NCBI GenBank assembly: GCA_036558905.1 | Contig: DATBER010000036.1 | Span: 1 to 64,000 of the forward strand | DNA: 64,000 nucleotides | Reading direction: 5' to 3' | Source of the DNA: DASXRA01 sp036558905 | GTDB taxonomy: Bacteria; Actinomycetota; Actinomycetes; Mycobacteriales; Jatrophihabitantaceae | Shown: positions 7,850 through 16,935 of the stretch, one piece after another | Layout: each line of letters starts with the position of its first letter | Numbering within the stretch: the first letter of the stretch is position 1 | Notes under the pieces: generated by a model | Told to the model about the DNA's origin: nothing | What the model saw: only the letters and a program-made list of their open reading frames with translations | Database searches by the model: none | Position numbers and translations under genes: made by a program

Positions 7850-10492
7850 TCACGGCTCCCGGAGTATCGCCGCCACGCTGCGCCGCCTGATCCCGAGCAG
7901 CGCGATGCCGAGCGCCACGGCGGAGGCCGCCACGACGCAGGCGGCGAGGACAACGACGTTCGCCCAGGGGACGACCACCAGGGGCGGGGGCAGCGCGAAG
8001 AAGAGGTCCAGGACGCGGATGGCGATGATCGAGAGGCCGATTCCCACCGGCACCCCGATGACGATGCTGCCGATGGAGGCCACCGTCCCTTCGAGCACCG
8101 GTCCGGCGAGGACGTGCCGCGAGTCGGCTCCGATTACGCGCAGTACGGCCAGTTCGCGGCGGCGTTCGATCACGAGGAACGCGCCGAGCACGCCCACGCC
8201 GATGGCGGCGACGAGTCCGGCGCCGACGGCCTCGATGCGGCTCAGGCCGTCGAGGTCGACGGAGGTCAGCCCGCGCTGCTCCTGGCGAATGTTGTCACTG
8301 ATCGTCGTCACCGAGACCGACCCGGCGGCGGCCGACTCGCGCAGCCCGGCGGCGACGTCGTCAGGCGTTCGATCCTTAGCCACCCTCGCCAGGTAGAAGT
8401 CCGGCGCCGGCAGGGCTCCGGGCACCGTCGTCGTGGTCACGACCATCTCGGCCAGCGGGTCGGTCGGCGCGAACGCGCGGTAGACGCCGACGACCCGCAG
8501 GTCGAGCTGCCGCGAGGCTCCTGGCTCGTCCGGGAAGACCGTGACCGGCAGTGTGTCCCCGGGGCCGATCCGGAAGCCGCGGGCCACCTCGTCCGCGATC
8601 AGCACGCCGTTGCGTTGCGCCGCGAGCGCCGCCACCCCGCCGCCCCGGACGATCCGCGGCGGGATCGCCGTCGCGACGTAGGAACGCGGGTCGATCGCGA
8701 GGACGTTCTTACGGTCCGGGCCGGCCCGTCCGGGGATGGTGCGGATCGGGGTTACGGCGGCGACGTTCGCGCCGACCGCGGGTGGCGGCGCGTTCTCGTC
8801 GAGCGGCGTGAGGCGCAGATCGGCGCCGAACGCGGCGCGCGCGTCGGTCTGCTCGGCGTGGGTGTACGTCGCCACGAAGGTGACGACCTCCGTCCCGAAC
8901 GCGACCGCGAGCGCGCCCAGCACGACGGTGCCGGCCGTGCGCACCGGGCGGCGCCCGAGCCAGCGCAGCATCGTCGCGCGCCACGTGGTCAGCGGGGAGC
9001 TCCGCTCCGGGCGGCTGTGCCGGACCAGCACGGCGAGCAGGCCTCGCACCAGCAGCAGGGTGGCACCCGCCCAGATCGCGAGCGGGGCGAGCAGCACGTA
9101 GAACGACAGCGCGACGGTCTGGCCTTCGACCGGTGTCGGCTGCAGGCCGCCGATGAGGATGTTGCCGGCGAGGATCGCGCCGCCCAGCGCCAGCAGCATG
9201 ATGTCCAGCCGGGTTCGCAACCAGAACGGGGCTCGTCGGGTGTCGAGCCGGCGCCGCTCCGTCACGATGCCCGACCGGCGGTTCGCCCGTGCCATCGGCA
9301 CCAGCCGGGCGGCGATCGTCAGTGCGCCCATCGCCGTGGCCAGCACCGCGGTCTGCGCCAGACGTCCGGGCGGGATGTCGCGCCACGCGGCGTGCCCGAC
9401 AACGGCTGAGACGCCGGCGGCCGCGGCGAGCAGTCCGAGCCCGGTGCCGGCGATGCCCGCGATCACACCCTGGCCGACGGCCAGCCGGACCAGCTGGCGA
9501 TCGGTGGCGCCACGCAGCCGCAGTAGCGCATCCTCGCGCCGGTTCGCCTCGGCGAGCGCGGCCGCGGCGGTGAGCCCGAGCGCAGCGGCGACCAGGGCGC
9601 CGGGTACGCCCAGCAGGATGAACAAGATCTTGGCGTTGGTGGCGTCGGTTGCGGCCTCGCTGAGCGGTTCGCCCGCGTTGTCGGCCACGATCACGTCGCC
9701 GGGCGAGGCCCGCTCGAGCGTGCGACGCAGGTTGGCCGACCACGTCGCCGCCGCGGCCGGATCGGCGGGGTAGGTGCCGTGGTCCACGGTCACGTGGGCC
9801 TCGTTGCTGGCCGGGGGCAGGTCGGAAAGCCCCGGGTTGGTGACGTTAGTGCTGGAGCCGAGCGACCGGCGAAGCGCCGGCAGGACGGTGCGCTCGAACG
9901 TTGCGTAGTCGATGACGATCGCGCGGGGTTTGACGGCGAGGTCGCCCTGGACGTCGCCGGTCGGGATCGCGAACCAGGTCGATGCATCGCGCAGGTCGGC
10001 TCGTCCGGCCACCGGAAGGGCCAGGTCGGTCGGCGCGGCCCGCTCGGCCGCACCGATCGACACCGTCGAGGCGGGTCCTATCGCCGCCGCCAGCGGTTCG
10101 GTGAGCAGCGCGCCGCGGCGGAGATCGCCGCTCGTGTGCACCCACGGGTGGTGTGCCAGGTAGGACTCGTCGACGGCGTAGAGCCGCGCCGGGATCCGCG
10201 CGCTGCCGGCGGAGACGACGACGTCGGCCGAGCCGAACAGGTCGATGCGTTTCACCTCGGGAACCGCACTCAACCGGCGGGCGACCTGCCGCATGTCCGT
10301 GTCGAGCGATGCGGCCAGTGCCCGCATCTCCACCTGCACCGGCCGCAGTGCTACACGGGTCATCGAGCGCAGGGCGGAGTCGACGTAGAGCAGGGTCGCC
10401 GCGAGGATCGCGACCGGCAACGCGACCGCGACCGCGGCGAGCAGCAGCCGCTGCGGTGCGCCGCGCAGGGTGGGCCGGACCAGCCAGAACAT
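7850..10492 (-). CDS. Large ABC transporter permease, FtsX/MacB type
   Basis: This 880-residue membrane protein has an N-terminal helix (about residues 18-38), a long extracytoplasmic domain, and two sets of FtsX-like helix bundles, near 285-500 and at the C-terminus about 760-870. That duplicated FtsX arrangement is typical of permeases that act on lipoproteins, peptides or antibiotics at the membrane face by mechanotransmission rather than by pore transport. It starts two bases after the upstream ATPase ends. With the two ATPases it forms an export module divergent from a two-component system, which suggests induction by envelope stress. Confidence 0.88.
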   Translation of the reverse strand: MFWLVRPTLRGAPQRLLLAAVAVALPVAILAATLLYVDSALRSMTRVALRPVQVEMRALAASLDTDMRQVARRLSAVPEVKRIDLFGSADVVVSAGSARIPARLYAVDESYLAHHPWVHTSGDLRRGALLTEPLAAAIGPASTVSIGAAERAAPTDLALPVAGRADLRDASTWFAIPTGDVQGDLAVKPRAIVIDYATFERTVLPALRRSLGSSTNVTNPGLSDLPPASNEAHVTVDHGTYPADPAAAATWSANLRRTLERASPGDVIVADNAGEPLSEAATDATNAKILFILLGVPGALVAAALGLTAAAALAEANRREDALLRLRGATDRQLVRLAVGQGVIAGIAGTGLGLLAAAAGVSAVVGHAAWRDIPPGRLAQTAVLATAMGALTIAARLVPMARANRRSGIVTERRRLDTRRAPFWLRTRLDIMLLALGGAILAGNILIGGLQPTPVEGQTVALSFYVLLAPLAIWAGATLLLVRGLLAVLVRHSRPERSSPLTTWRATMLRWLGRRPVRTAGTVVLGALAVAFGTEVVTFVATYTHAEQTDARAAFGADLRLTPLDENAPPPAVGANVAAVTPIRTIPGRAGPDRKNVLAIDPRSYVATAIPPRIVRGGGVAALAAQRNGVLIADEVARGFRIGPGDTLPVTVFPDEPGASRQLDLRVVGVYRAFAPTDPLAEMVVTTTTVPGALPAPDFYLARVAKDRTPDDVAAGLRESAAAGSVSVTTISDNIRQEQRGLTSVDLDGLSRIEAVGAGLVAAIGVGVLGAFLVIERRRELAVLRVIGADSRHVLAGPVLEGTVASIGSIVIGVPVGIGLSIIAIRVLDLFFALPPPLVVVPWANVVVLAACVVAASAVALGIALLGIRRRSVAAILREP

Positions 10493-10494
10493 CG

Positions 10495-11193
10495 CTACCC
10501 GACCATCCCGTCGTCGCGGAGCCGGCCCGAGTGCAGAACCAGCATGCGGTCGGCCCGGTCGGCGACGGTCGGGTCGTGGGTCACCACGATCACCGCGGCC
10601 CGTCGTTCCCGGGCAGCCGCGAGGATCAGGCCGACGATGTCGGCGGCCGTGGCCGAGTCGAGGCTTCCGGTCGGCTCGTCGGCGAGGACGAGCGGGGGGT
10701 CGTTGACGAGGGCGCGCGCGATGCCGACGCGCTGCTGCTCGCCGCCGGAGAGCTGATCCGGCAGCTTCCCGCCCAGGCCGTCGAGCCCGACCGACTGCAG
10801 CGCCGACACAACCCGCTCACGGCGGGTCGCCGGCTGCACGCGCTCGACCAGCAATGCGATCTCGACGTTCTCGGCCGCGGTGGCCTGCGGCAGCAGCGCC
10901 GAGCCCTGCAGCACGAATCCGCAGGTACGGCGGCGAAATCTCGCTCGATCCGCTCCGTGCAGGCTCTGCCAGTCGACGCCGGCCACCTCGACCCGTCCGC
11001 GATCGGGCTGGTCGAGCCCGCCGACCAGATGCAACAACGTCGTCTTGCCGGACCCGCTCGGCCCGGTAACGGCCACGACCTCGCCCGGGTACACGACGAG
11101 GGACACGTCGTCGAGGGCATGCAACTCCCGCCGGCCGTCGTGGTGCAGGCGGGTGAGGTGCTCGGCGAGTACCGCGGGCGGATCAGGCGGCAT
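10495..11193 (-). CDS. ABC transporter ATPase, LolD/MacB type
   Basis: The 232-residue cytoplasmic ATPase carries Walker A GPSGSGKTT (about residues 40-48), signature LSGGEQQR, Walker B LVLADEPTG and the H-loop THD. Its length and sequence fit the LolD/MacB group that pairs with FtsX-type permeases. It overlaps the upstream ATPase by 11 bases and ends just before the permease, so all three are one transcription unit. It may form a heterodimer with the neighbouring ATPase on the single large permease, which carries two FtsX bundles. Confidence 0.9.
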   Translation of the reverse strand: MPPDPPAVLAEHLTRLHHDGRRELHALDDVSLVVYPGEVVAVTGPSGSGKTTLLHLVGGLDQPDRGRVEVAGVDWQSLHGADRARFRRRTCGFVLQGSALLPQATAAENVEIALLVERVQPATRRERVVSALQSVGLDGLGGKLPDQLSGGEQQRVGIARALVNDPPLVLADEPTGSLDSATAADIVGLILAAARERRAAVIVVTHDPTVADRADRMLVLHSGRLRDDGMVG

Positions 11194-11863
11194 CGACGAC
11201 CAGCCCGTCCCGCATGACCAGCCGGCGATCGGCTCGCGCGGCGACCAGCGGATTGTGGGTGACCGTCAGGATCGCGGTTCCCTCCAGTTCCATCAGTGTT
11301 TCGAGTAGGTCGAGCACATCGGCGGTCGTCGCCTCGTCGAGCTCACCGGTCAGCTCGTCGGCGAGTAGCACGACGGGACGCGCCGCGACGGCGGCCGCGA
11401 TCGCGATCCGCTGAGCCTCCCCGCCCGAAAGCTGGCGGGTGGGCTGGCGCGCCCGGTCGGCCAGGCCGACCTCGGCCAGCAGCTCCGCAACCCGCGCGCG
11501 AACCTCGGCGACCGGGCGGTTGTCGAGCCGCAGGGTTAGCCCGACGTTTCCCGCCACGTCGAGAAGTGGATGGAGGTTGTCGCGCTGCAGCACGACACCG
11601 ACCCGCGTCCGCCGGCGCAGGGCCCGCTCGTCCGGCGGCAGCCGGGTGAGATCGGCGCCCTCGACGAGCACTGAGCCGCCGCTCGGCTCGACCAGCCCGG
11701 CGAGGACGTGCACGAGGGTGCTCTTGCCGCTTCCCGACGGCCCCATCACGCTCGTCCAGGATCCGGCCCCCAGCGCGATCTCAGCTCCGCGTAGCGCGAC
11801 CGTCTCGACGTCGCGCTCGCGATAGATGTGGTACAGGCCCCGCGCCTCGACCACCGGCTGCAC
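11183..11863 (-). CDS. ABC transporter ATPase, first gene of the FtsX operon
   Basis: This about 226-residue ATPase has Walker A GPSGSGKST, signature LSGGEAQR and a Walker B with DELTG instead of the usual DEPTG; the catalytic Glu is kept, so activity is expected. I chose the GTG at 11863 because the conserved sequence begins with it; a CTG at 11881, six bases after a GGAGG, is a rarer alternative. The reading frame stays open far upstream through the divergent response-regulator gene, but that extension is arginine-rich and not protein-like. It is the promoter-proximal gene of a two-ATPase, one-permease unit, facing the response regulator gene. Confidence 0.85.
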   Translation of the reverse strand: MQPVVEARGLYHIYRERDVETVALRGAEIALGAGSWTSVMGPSGSGKSTLVHVLAGLVEPSGGSVLVEGADLTRLPPDERALRRRTRVGVVLQRDNLHPLLDVAGNVGLTLRLDNRPVAEVRARVAELLAEVGLADRARQPTRQLSGGEAQRIAIAAAVAARPVVLLADELTGELDEATTADVLDLLETLMELEGTAILTVTHNPLVAARADRRLVMRDGLVVDAA

Positions 11864-11924
11864 GCGCTTTGTCCCGTTCAGCGGACACCTCCGGGTTCCC
11901 TGCCAGTCATGGTCGCGAGAGCCG

Positions 11925-11946
11925 CCTAAACGCCGGCTAAGAACGG
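11925..11946. promoter_or_regulatory. Possible OmpR-type binding site, 11-base direct repeat
   Basis: Two half-sites, CCTAAACGCCG and GCTAAGAACGG, follow each other with CTAA repeated at exactly 11 bases. Direct repeats with one helical turn of spacing are the usual target shape for OmpR/PhoB-type regulators. It sits in the 111-base gap between the divergent ABC operon and the response regulator gene. Assignment is by shape and position only. Confidence 0.35.
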
Positions 11947-11974
11947 CGGGAGGTGAGCTACCGTCGCAAGAGCC

Positions 11975-12667
11975 ATGACCAGGCCGGGGAGTCGGGTGCT
12001 CGTCGTCGAGGACGACGGCGAGCTGGCGGGCGTGCTTACCCGCGGGCTGGCCGCCGAGGGTTTCCGGGTGAGCGTGGCCGGCGACGGAGCGGAAGCTCTG
12101 GCGCGCACGCGGGACGAGCGCTTCGACGCGATCGTGCTCGACCTCATGCTGCCGCGCCTGTCCGGGTTCCGCTTCTGCGAGCGGTTGCGCGACGGGGGAG
12201 ATCCCACGCCGGTGCTGGTGTTGACGGCTCGCCAGGACGAGCGGGACGAGGCCACCGCGCTGGACATCGGAGCCGACGACTACCTGACCAAACCGTTCTC
12301 GTTCGTGATTCTCGTGGCGCATCTGCGTGCACTGCTCCGCCGCCATCGCAGCCGTCGCGCCGCGGCGTATCGGGCCGGCGACCTGGTGCTGGAGGTCGCG
12401 GCTCACCGGGTGTGGCGCGGCGACGCGGAGATCTCGCTGACGCCCCGGGAGTTCGCGCTGCTCGAGTACCTGTTCGCGCACCTCGGATGTCCGGTGAGGC
12501 GGCGCGAGCTGCTCGACGGCGTCTGGGACTGGGCGATCAGCGACAGCTCGAACCTGGTCGAGGTCTACGTCGGCTACCTGCGGCGCAAGATCGACCTGCC
12601 GTTCGGCCGGTGCGCGATCCAGACGGTCCGCGGCGTCGGCTACCGCCTCGACGCCGGGGGAGGCTGA
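11975..12667 (+). CDS. OmpR-family response regulator
   Basis: This 230-residue protein has a receiver domain (about residues 7-120) with acidic pocket VVEDD, phospho-acceptor Asp in IVLDLMLPRLSG and the conserved Lys in YLTKPFSF. A winged-helix DNA-binding domain follows (about 135-226), with LTPREFALLEYL and VRGVGYRL. It would be phosphorylated by the histidine kinase encoded two bases downstream. Divergence from the ABC/FtsX operon, and that operon's position upstream of the RND pumps, suggests it controls these transporters. Confidence 0.93.
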   Translation: MTRPGSRVLVVEDDGELAGVLTRGLAAEGFRVSVAGDGAEALARTRDERFDAIVLDLMLPRLSGFRFCERLRDGGDPTPVLVLTARQDERDEATALDIGADDYLTKPFSFVILVAHLRALLRRHRSRRAAAYRAGDLVLEVAAHRVWRGDAEISLTPREFALLEYLFAHLGCPVRRRELLDGVWDWAISDSSNLVEVYVGYLRRKIDLPFGRCAIQTVRGVGYRLDAGGG

Positions 12668-12669
12668 CG

Positions 12670-14052
12670 GTGCTGCGCACCGTACGGGCGCGGACGACGC
12701 TGACCGCTGTCGGCGTGATGTCCGTCGCGGTGACGATCGCCGCCCTGGCGCTGGCGATTTTGCTGGAACGCTCGCTGATGCGCGACGTCGACGCGCGCGC
12801 CACGCTGCGCGTGCACGATGTGGTGGCGCTCGCCGAGCGCGGCCAGGTCCCGCCGGTGCTGGCCGGTTCCGGCGACGACAGCACCGTCGCGCAACTCGTT
12901 GAGGGCGGGCGGGTCGTCGCGCAGAGCCCGGCCATCCGCAGCGGCGTGCTCGTCGCCGACTTCGTGCCCGAGGATTCGCGGGTTCTCGTCCGGTCGGTGT
13001 CCCACGCGCCGATCGCCGGAGGCAGCAGCTACCGGGTTGCGGCGCAACACGTCGACGGCCCGAACGGCCCCATGGTCGCCTACGCCGGCGCGTCGGTCGA
13101 GCCGGTCCGCGACAGTATCCACGCACTCGACACGCTGCTCTTCTTCGTCGGGCCCGCGCTCGTGCTGCTCATCGGCGCGATGACCTGGTGGCTGGTCGGG
13201 CGAACCCTCGATCCGGTCGAGGGAATCAGGCGCCAGGTGGCCGAGATCGCCGCCACCGGCGCCACGCTGCGCGTCCCGGAGCCGCAGACCGCCGACGAGA
13301 TCCAGCGCCTCGCCCGGACCATGAACACCATGCTGGCGCGCCTGGACAATGCCGCGACCCGGCAGCGCCGGTTCATCTCCGACGCCGCGCACGAGTTGCG
13401 CAGCCCCGTCGCCGCGATTCGCGCCGAGCTCGATGTCGCCGCCGCTCATCCGGCCGACGTCGACTGGCCGCTTCTGCTCCAGCGCCTCACCGCCAGCTCA
13501 ACGCGCATGGAACGGATCGTCGCGGACCTGTTCGCGCTCGCCACGGCGGACGAGCAGCACCCGCTGCAACGGTCGGTAGTCGATCTCGACGAACTGATCA
13601 TGCGGCAGGTCGAATCGGCGCGCGCGACCGGGCGGCACGCCATAACCGCGGGCACGGTCGACGCCGCCCGGGTCTGGGGCGATCGCGGTCAGCTCGAGCG
13701 GGTCGTGGCGAACCTGCTCGACAACGCCGAACGGCATGCGGTCACCAGCATCGAGGTCGAGCTGCGCTCGGCCGACGACAGGGCCGAACTCGTCGTCGCC
13801 GACGACGGTCTGGGCATACCGGAGGCCCATCGGCAGCTGGTGTTCGACCGCTTCGCCCGGCTCGACGAGGCACGTGACCGCCAGCGCGGCGGCGCGGGGC
13901 TCGGTCTCGCGATCGCCCGGCGCATCGTCGAGGATCACGCCGGAACGATCGAGGTCGCCGACTCACCGCGCGGCGCGCGGTTCGTGGTCCGCCTGCCGTT
14001 GCTGGTCCCACGTCCCGACGTCACGGCGCACCGCAGATTCGCACCGCATTGA
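12670..14052 (+). CDS. Membrane sensor histidine kinase
   Basis: The 460-residue kinase starts at a GTG two bases after the response regulator stops. Two membrane helices (about residues 10-32 and 155-178) enclose a sensor loop of some 120 residues. HAMP follows, then the phospho-acceptor His in SDAAHELRSP, the N-box NLLDNAERH and G-boxes DDGLGIP and GGAGLGLAIARR of the ATPase domain. The layout is that of the EnvZ/PrrB type. The sensor loop has no family I recognise, so the signal is unknown; envelope stress or an exported compound is plausible from the linked transporters. Confidence 0.92.
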   Translation: MLRTVRARTTLTAVGVMSVAVTIAALALAILLERSLMRDVDARATLRVHDVVALAERGQVPPVLAGSGDDSTVAQLVEGGRVVAQSPAIRSGVLVADFVPEDSRVLVRSVSHAPIAGGSSYRVAAQHVDGPNGPMVAYAGASVEPVRDSIHALDTLLFFVGPALVLLIGAMTWWLVGRTLDPVEGIRRQVAEIAATGATLRVPEPQTADEIQRLARTMNTMLARLDNAATRQRRFISDAAHELRSPVAAIRAELDVAAAHPADVDWPLLLQRLTASSTRMERIVADLFALATADEQHPLQRSVVDLDELIMRQVESARATGRHAITAGTVDAARVWGDRGQLERVVANLLDNAERHAVTSIEVELRSADDRAELVVADDGLGIPEAHRQLVFDRFARLDEARDRQRGGAGLGLAIARRIVEDHAGTIEVADSPRGARFVVRLPLLVPRPDVTAHRRFAPH

Positions 14053-14240
14053 CGACGCCCCTCGCGGGCCTGTTCATGTCCAACTCGATCTCCCGAATCG
14101 GGAAGGACAAGCCCGGTCACTCGTCCGACAGCCCCGCACGACGGACCACCCGGCTGTCTCGGAGCGCACTGACGGTGTTGTCGCGCATCGGCGACCAGCC
14201 CGGCTGATCGGAGCCGTTCCCCCGGGAATACCGTTATAGG

Positions 14241-14747
14241 ATGAATCACCCCTATTCACGGCCGATCGTGCTCGCTGCCGCCGGCACGGCCACAGCGCTT
14301 CTCGCCGCGTGCTCGTCGACCGTGTCCGGCCACCCGTCCGGCCCACAGTCCGCTTCGGGGGTCGGACCATCCCGCTCGACGACATCGCCGGCGTCCGTGC
14401 CGTCCGGTTCGTTGCCGTCGAGCGGCGGCCCCACGGCCGTGCCGCCACCCGTCAAGTGTCTCGTCGGTACGGTCACGCTTCCCTACGACGGTGCCGATCC
14501 CAACCCGACCGAGCTCTGCCTCTTGATCCGGGACGGGTTCCCGACTCATGCCCGATTGTTGATCAAACCGCCGGCCGGCGCGACCTGGGCGCTGCCGACC
14601 CTCTCCCCGCAGAGCGCAATGGTCGGCCAGGCGTCGCGGTCGGGTGCCATGGTGATCATGGATCTGACGCCGGTCCACAAAGGAACGGCCACCGTGGCCG
14701 TCCCGCGCACATCCTGGCACCTGCGCGTCGCGGTGTCGTCGCAGTAG
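14241..14747 (+). CDS. Small lipoprotein of unknown function
   Basis: A 168-residue protein with a lipoprotein signal (LLAACSS, Cys about 24), then a Ser/Pro/Gly-rich linker to about residue 70, and a compact C-terminal domain starting at the second Cys (VKCLVGTV) with one more Cys (ELCLLI). The linker suggests a tether that holds the domain off the membrane. I do not recognise the domain. It lies 188 bases after the kinase gene on the same strand, so it has its own promoter or is distal in that unit. The Shine-Dalgarno is weak. Confidence 0.7.
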   Translation: MNHPYSRPIVLAAAGTATALLAACSSTVSGHPSGPQSASGVGPSRSTTSPASVPSGSLPSSGGPTAVPPPVKCLVGTVTLPYDGADPNPTELCLLIRDGFPTHARLLIKPPAGATWALPTLSPQSAMVGQASRSGAMVIMDLTPVHKGTATVAVPRTSWHLRVAVSSQ

Positions 14748-14861
14748 CGGGCGAGCTCCTCGTGCGTTCGGCCGCGCCACCGTTCCTGGGCGATTGAACA
14801 CAAAGCCTCCCAAGTACGTAGTTACTGGTGGAACCACCCCCAGACTCAGGAGTGCCCCCCG

Positions 14862-15344
14862 ATGCCCCCAAACAAGACGTATCCTCGAACCCGCCCGTCG
14901 GATCTCGCGTCTCCTCAGCTATCGCCGATGGATGCCCTGCTGACCTGGCCGCTGGCCGGCCGGCCCGCTCGGTCGCCGTGGCGACTGGTGGCGGCAGCCG
15001 GCGCGATCACCGAGGCGATTTCCCATCTGCCGCTGCTCATGAGCAGCCTGTCGGACACGCCCTACATTGGCGTCGGCTTTCTTCTGCTCGCGGTCGCCGG
15101 CTTTCTGCTGGCGCTCCTGTTCGTCGTCAACGACACGCCGGCGGTGTGGGTTTCCGCCGCCGTGGTCGCCACGCTCGCGCTGATCGGCTACATCCTCAGC
15201 CGAACGACCGGACTACCGGATTTCACCGAGTACAAGGGCGATTGGAGCTACCCGCTCGGCGTCGTGTCCATCGTCGGCGAGGCCATGATGATCGCCGCTG
15301 CCCTGCTCCACGTGGCAGGTTCCGCGCGTCGGGCCGGCCGCTAG
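14862..15344 (+). CDS. Small integral membrane protein
   Basis: The 160-residue product has four hydrophobic segments (about residues 42-60, 70-88, 93-112 and 133-153) after a proline-rich N-terminus. No catalytic or binding motif is visible. Similar four-helix proteins of unknown role are common in actinomycetes, and I cannot assign a function. It ends about 200 bases before a strong hairpin at 15551 that probably terminates transcription from both sides. Confidence 0.7.
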   Translation: MPPNKTYPRTRPSDLASPQLSPMDALLTWPLAGRPARSPWRLVAAAGAITEAISHLPLLMSSLSDTPYIGVGFLLLAVAGFLLALLFVVNDTPAVWVSAAVVATLALIGYILSRTTGLPDFTEYKGDWSYPLGVVSIVGEAMMIAAALLHVAGSARRAGR

Positions 15345-15550
15345 GCGCGTCCGGTCACCCCGCCTCCCGGGGGCCACGTCCCCGAGCCACGACAGAACCA
15401 GCGGCGTCATCGCCCGTACCTGTACGGCGCCCCGCACAAATCCGGCATTGTCGACCGGCGTGTGTCCAGCCCTGGGCGCGACCGGCACCACCGCCTTCGG
15501 CGGACAGTTCCGCACCGTCCCCAACTAAACCCACGCCACCCGGCACCACC

Positions 15551-15584
15551 GGCTTCCGCGCGGCACACCCACCGCGCGGAAGCC
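15551..15584. terminator. Bidirectional terminator hairpin
   Basis: A perfect 13-base inverted repeat (GGCTTCCGCGCGG at 15551-15563 and its complement at 15572-15584) with an 8-base loop lies between two convergent genes: the membrane protein ending at 15344 and the minus-strand beta-helix gene ending at 15619. No T-run follows on either side, but the stem is strong and position fits a shared terminator. Confidence 0.75.
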
Positions 15585-15618
15585 GCCGTGGTACAGGCGA
15601 TTTAGGGTCGTGAGCCGC

Positions 15619-16935
15619 CTACGCCGGGACCGGGACGCGCTGGAAGTTGTCAGTCACCGTGTCGCCGTCGGCGACGATGTCCGAGTCGACGATGTTGTGC
15701 ACGATGTGGTTGGCGCCCGGCGTCTCGTCGTGGACGGCGATCACCCCCGTCGGGGTGGCGGCCGCCCGGGTCAGGGTGTTGCCGTTCACCAGCACGTTTT
15801 GCGCGTTGCGCAACTGGATCCCGACCGCCGGATAGCGGTTGACGATGTTGCCGGTGATGCTGACCTGGTCGACCGGCTGCTGCGGGCTGACTCCGAGAAC
15901 GGCGATCGCGGCCGAGCCGGCGGTGCCCGCGTAGTGGTTGATGTAGTTGTTGCTGAAGAGGATCTGGCCGAGGCCACCGCGGGGCTGCGACGTCTCGATG
16001 AGCAGCGCCGGCTCAGTGCCGGTCGGGCCGAGGTAGTTGTCGGACAACATCGAGTTGTAGCAGTCGATCAGGTGGACGCATTGTTGCGAGGCGCCGTCGA
16101 GCATGTTCCCGACCGCCTGCACCGTCTCCCAGTTCTCGAAGAAGAGCACCTTCTGGAACCCGGACATGGAGTTTGCGATGACGACGCAGCCCGCGTTGAA
16201 CTCGCGATTCACCCCGCGGATGCCGTGGATTCCGTACTGAAGGTTGTAGAACACGTTCTGCACGATCGTCGTGTTGTCCGAGTCGTTGACGGCGAGGCCG
16301 GTGCCATTTTTGCTGCCCAGGAACTGGTTGTGCGCCACGACGATCGACCGCTGGTTGGTGCTCGACAGTCCCGTCGCGTTGTTGCCGTGGGTGTGGAAGC
16401 GGCATCCGGTGATACGCGTGTCCTGGAACGGTGCCCTCACCCCGTCCTCGGTGATCAAGAGCGCCGCGCCGTCGCCGGCGTACTCGAACCACAAGCCCTG
16501 AATCTCGATCGCCGGGCCGGGAAACGGTTCTTCGCTCGTCGCCTGGGTGATAGTCAGGCCGTTGGCCAGCCCCTGGTCGAACTTGATGACGCTGCTGGCC
16601 TCGCCGCCGAGGCCAACCATGCGGATGGGGGCGATCGCGGCCAGCGGCTGGGCGATTCGGTAAGTGCCGGGCGGCACGACCACCAGGAAGCCGCCGCTCG
16701 ACTGAGCTTCGGCGAACGCGCGGACGAACGCGGCCGTGTCGTCGGCCTGGCCGTCGCCGCGGGCGCCCTGTTGCCGGACGTCGACGCCGTGGTCGAGGCC
16801 GGGCGGAGGTGGAGGCGCCGGCGCCGCAGATGCCTGATTGGCCATCGTCAGGCCGAACAACGCGGCCGAGCCGGCGCCGATGCCACCCAGCACGGCCCGC
16901 CTGCTGTATCCGATCGGCTCGTTCAGTTCCGGCAT
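15619..16935 (-). CDS. Tat-exported right-handed beta-helix protein, pectate lyase/GH28-like
   Basis: The 438-residue protein opens with a twin-arginine signal (YSRRAVLGGIGAG, residues about 10-30) and AQA/ASA-like cleavage region. The mature part starts with GVDVRQQGARGDGQADDTAAF, the N-terminal mark of the pectate_lyase_3 family. It continues as short repeated strands rich in Asn (NNYINHY, ITGNIVNRY, VNGNTLTR), the pattern of a parallel beta-helix that binds or cuts polysaccharide. The substrate cannot be told. I chose the ATG at 16935 because GGAG lies five bases upstream; an earlier in-frame start lacks such a site and spoils the signal peptide. A LacI-type operator lies just upstream. 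Confidence 0.85.
   Translation of the reverse strand: MPELNEPIGYSRRAVLGGIGAGSAALFGLTMANQASAAPAPPPPPGLDHGVDVRQQGARGDGQADDTAAFVRAFAEAQSSGGFLVVVPPGTYRIAQPLAAIAPIRMVGLGGEASSVIKFDQGLANGLTITQATSEEPFPGPAIEIQGLWFEYAGDGAALLITEDGVRAPFQDTRITGCRFHTHGNNATGLSSTNQRSIVVAHNQFLGSKNGTGLAVNDSDNTTIVQNVFYNLQYGIHGIRGVNREFNAGCVVIANSMSGFQKVLFFENWETVQAVGNMLDGASQQCVHLIDCYNSMLSDNYLGPTGTEPALLIETSQPRGGLGQILFSNNYINHYAGTAGSAAIAVLGVSPQQPVDQVSITGNIVNRYPAVGIQLRNAQNVLVNGNTLTRAAATPTGVIAVHDETPGANHIVHNIVDSDIVADGDTVTDNFQRVPVPA

Noticed and set aside
11864..13126. Long upstream extension of the ABC ATPase frame
   Set aside because: It runs antisense through the response regulator and kinase, which have full sets of conserved motifs; the extension has none.
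14053..14240. Possible small gene between the kinase and the lipoprotein
   Set aside because: No frame with a ribosome-binding site and protein-like composition; treated as intergenic.
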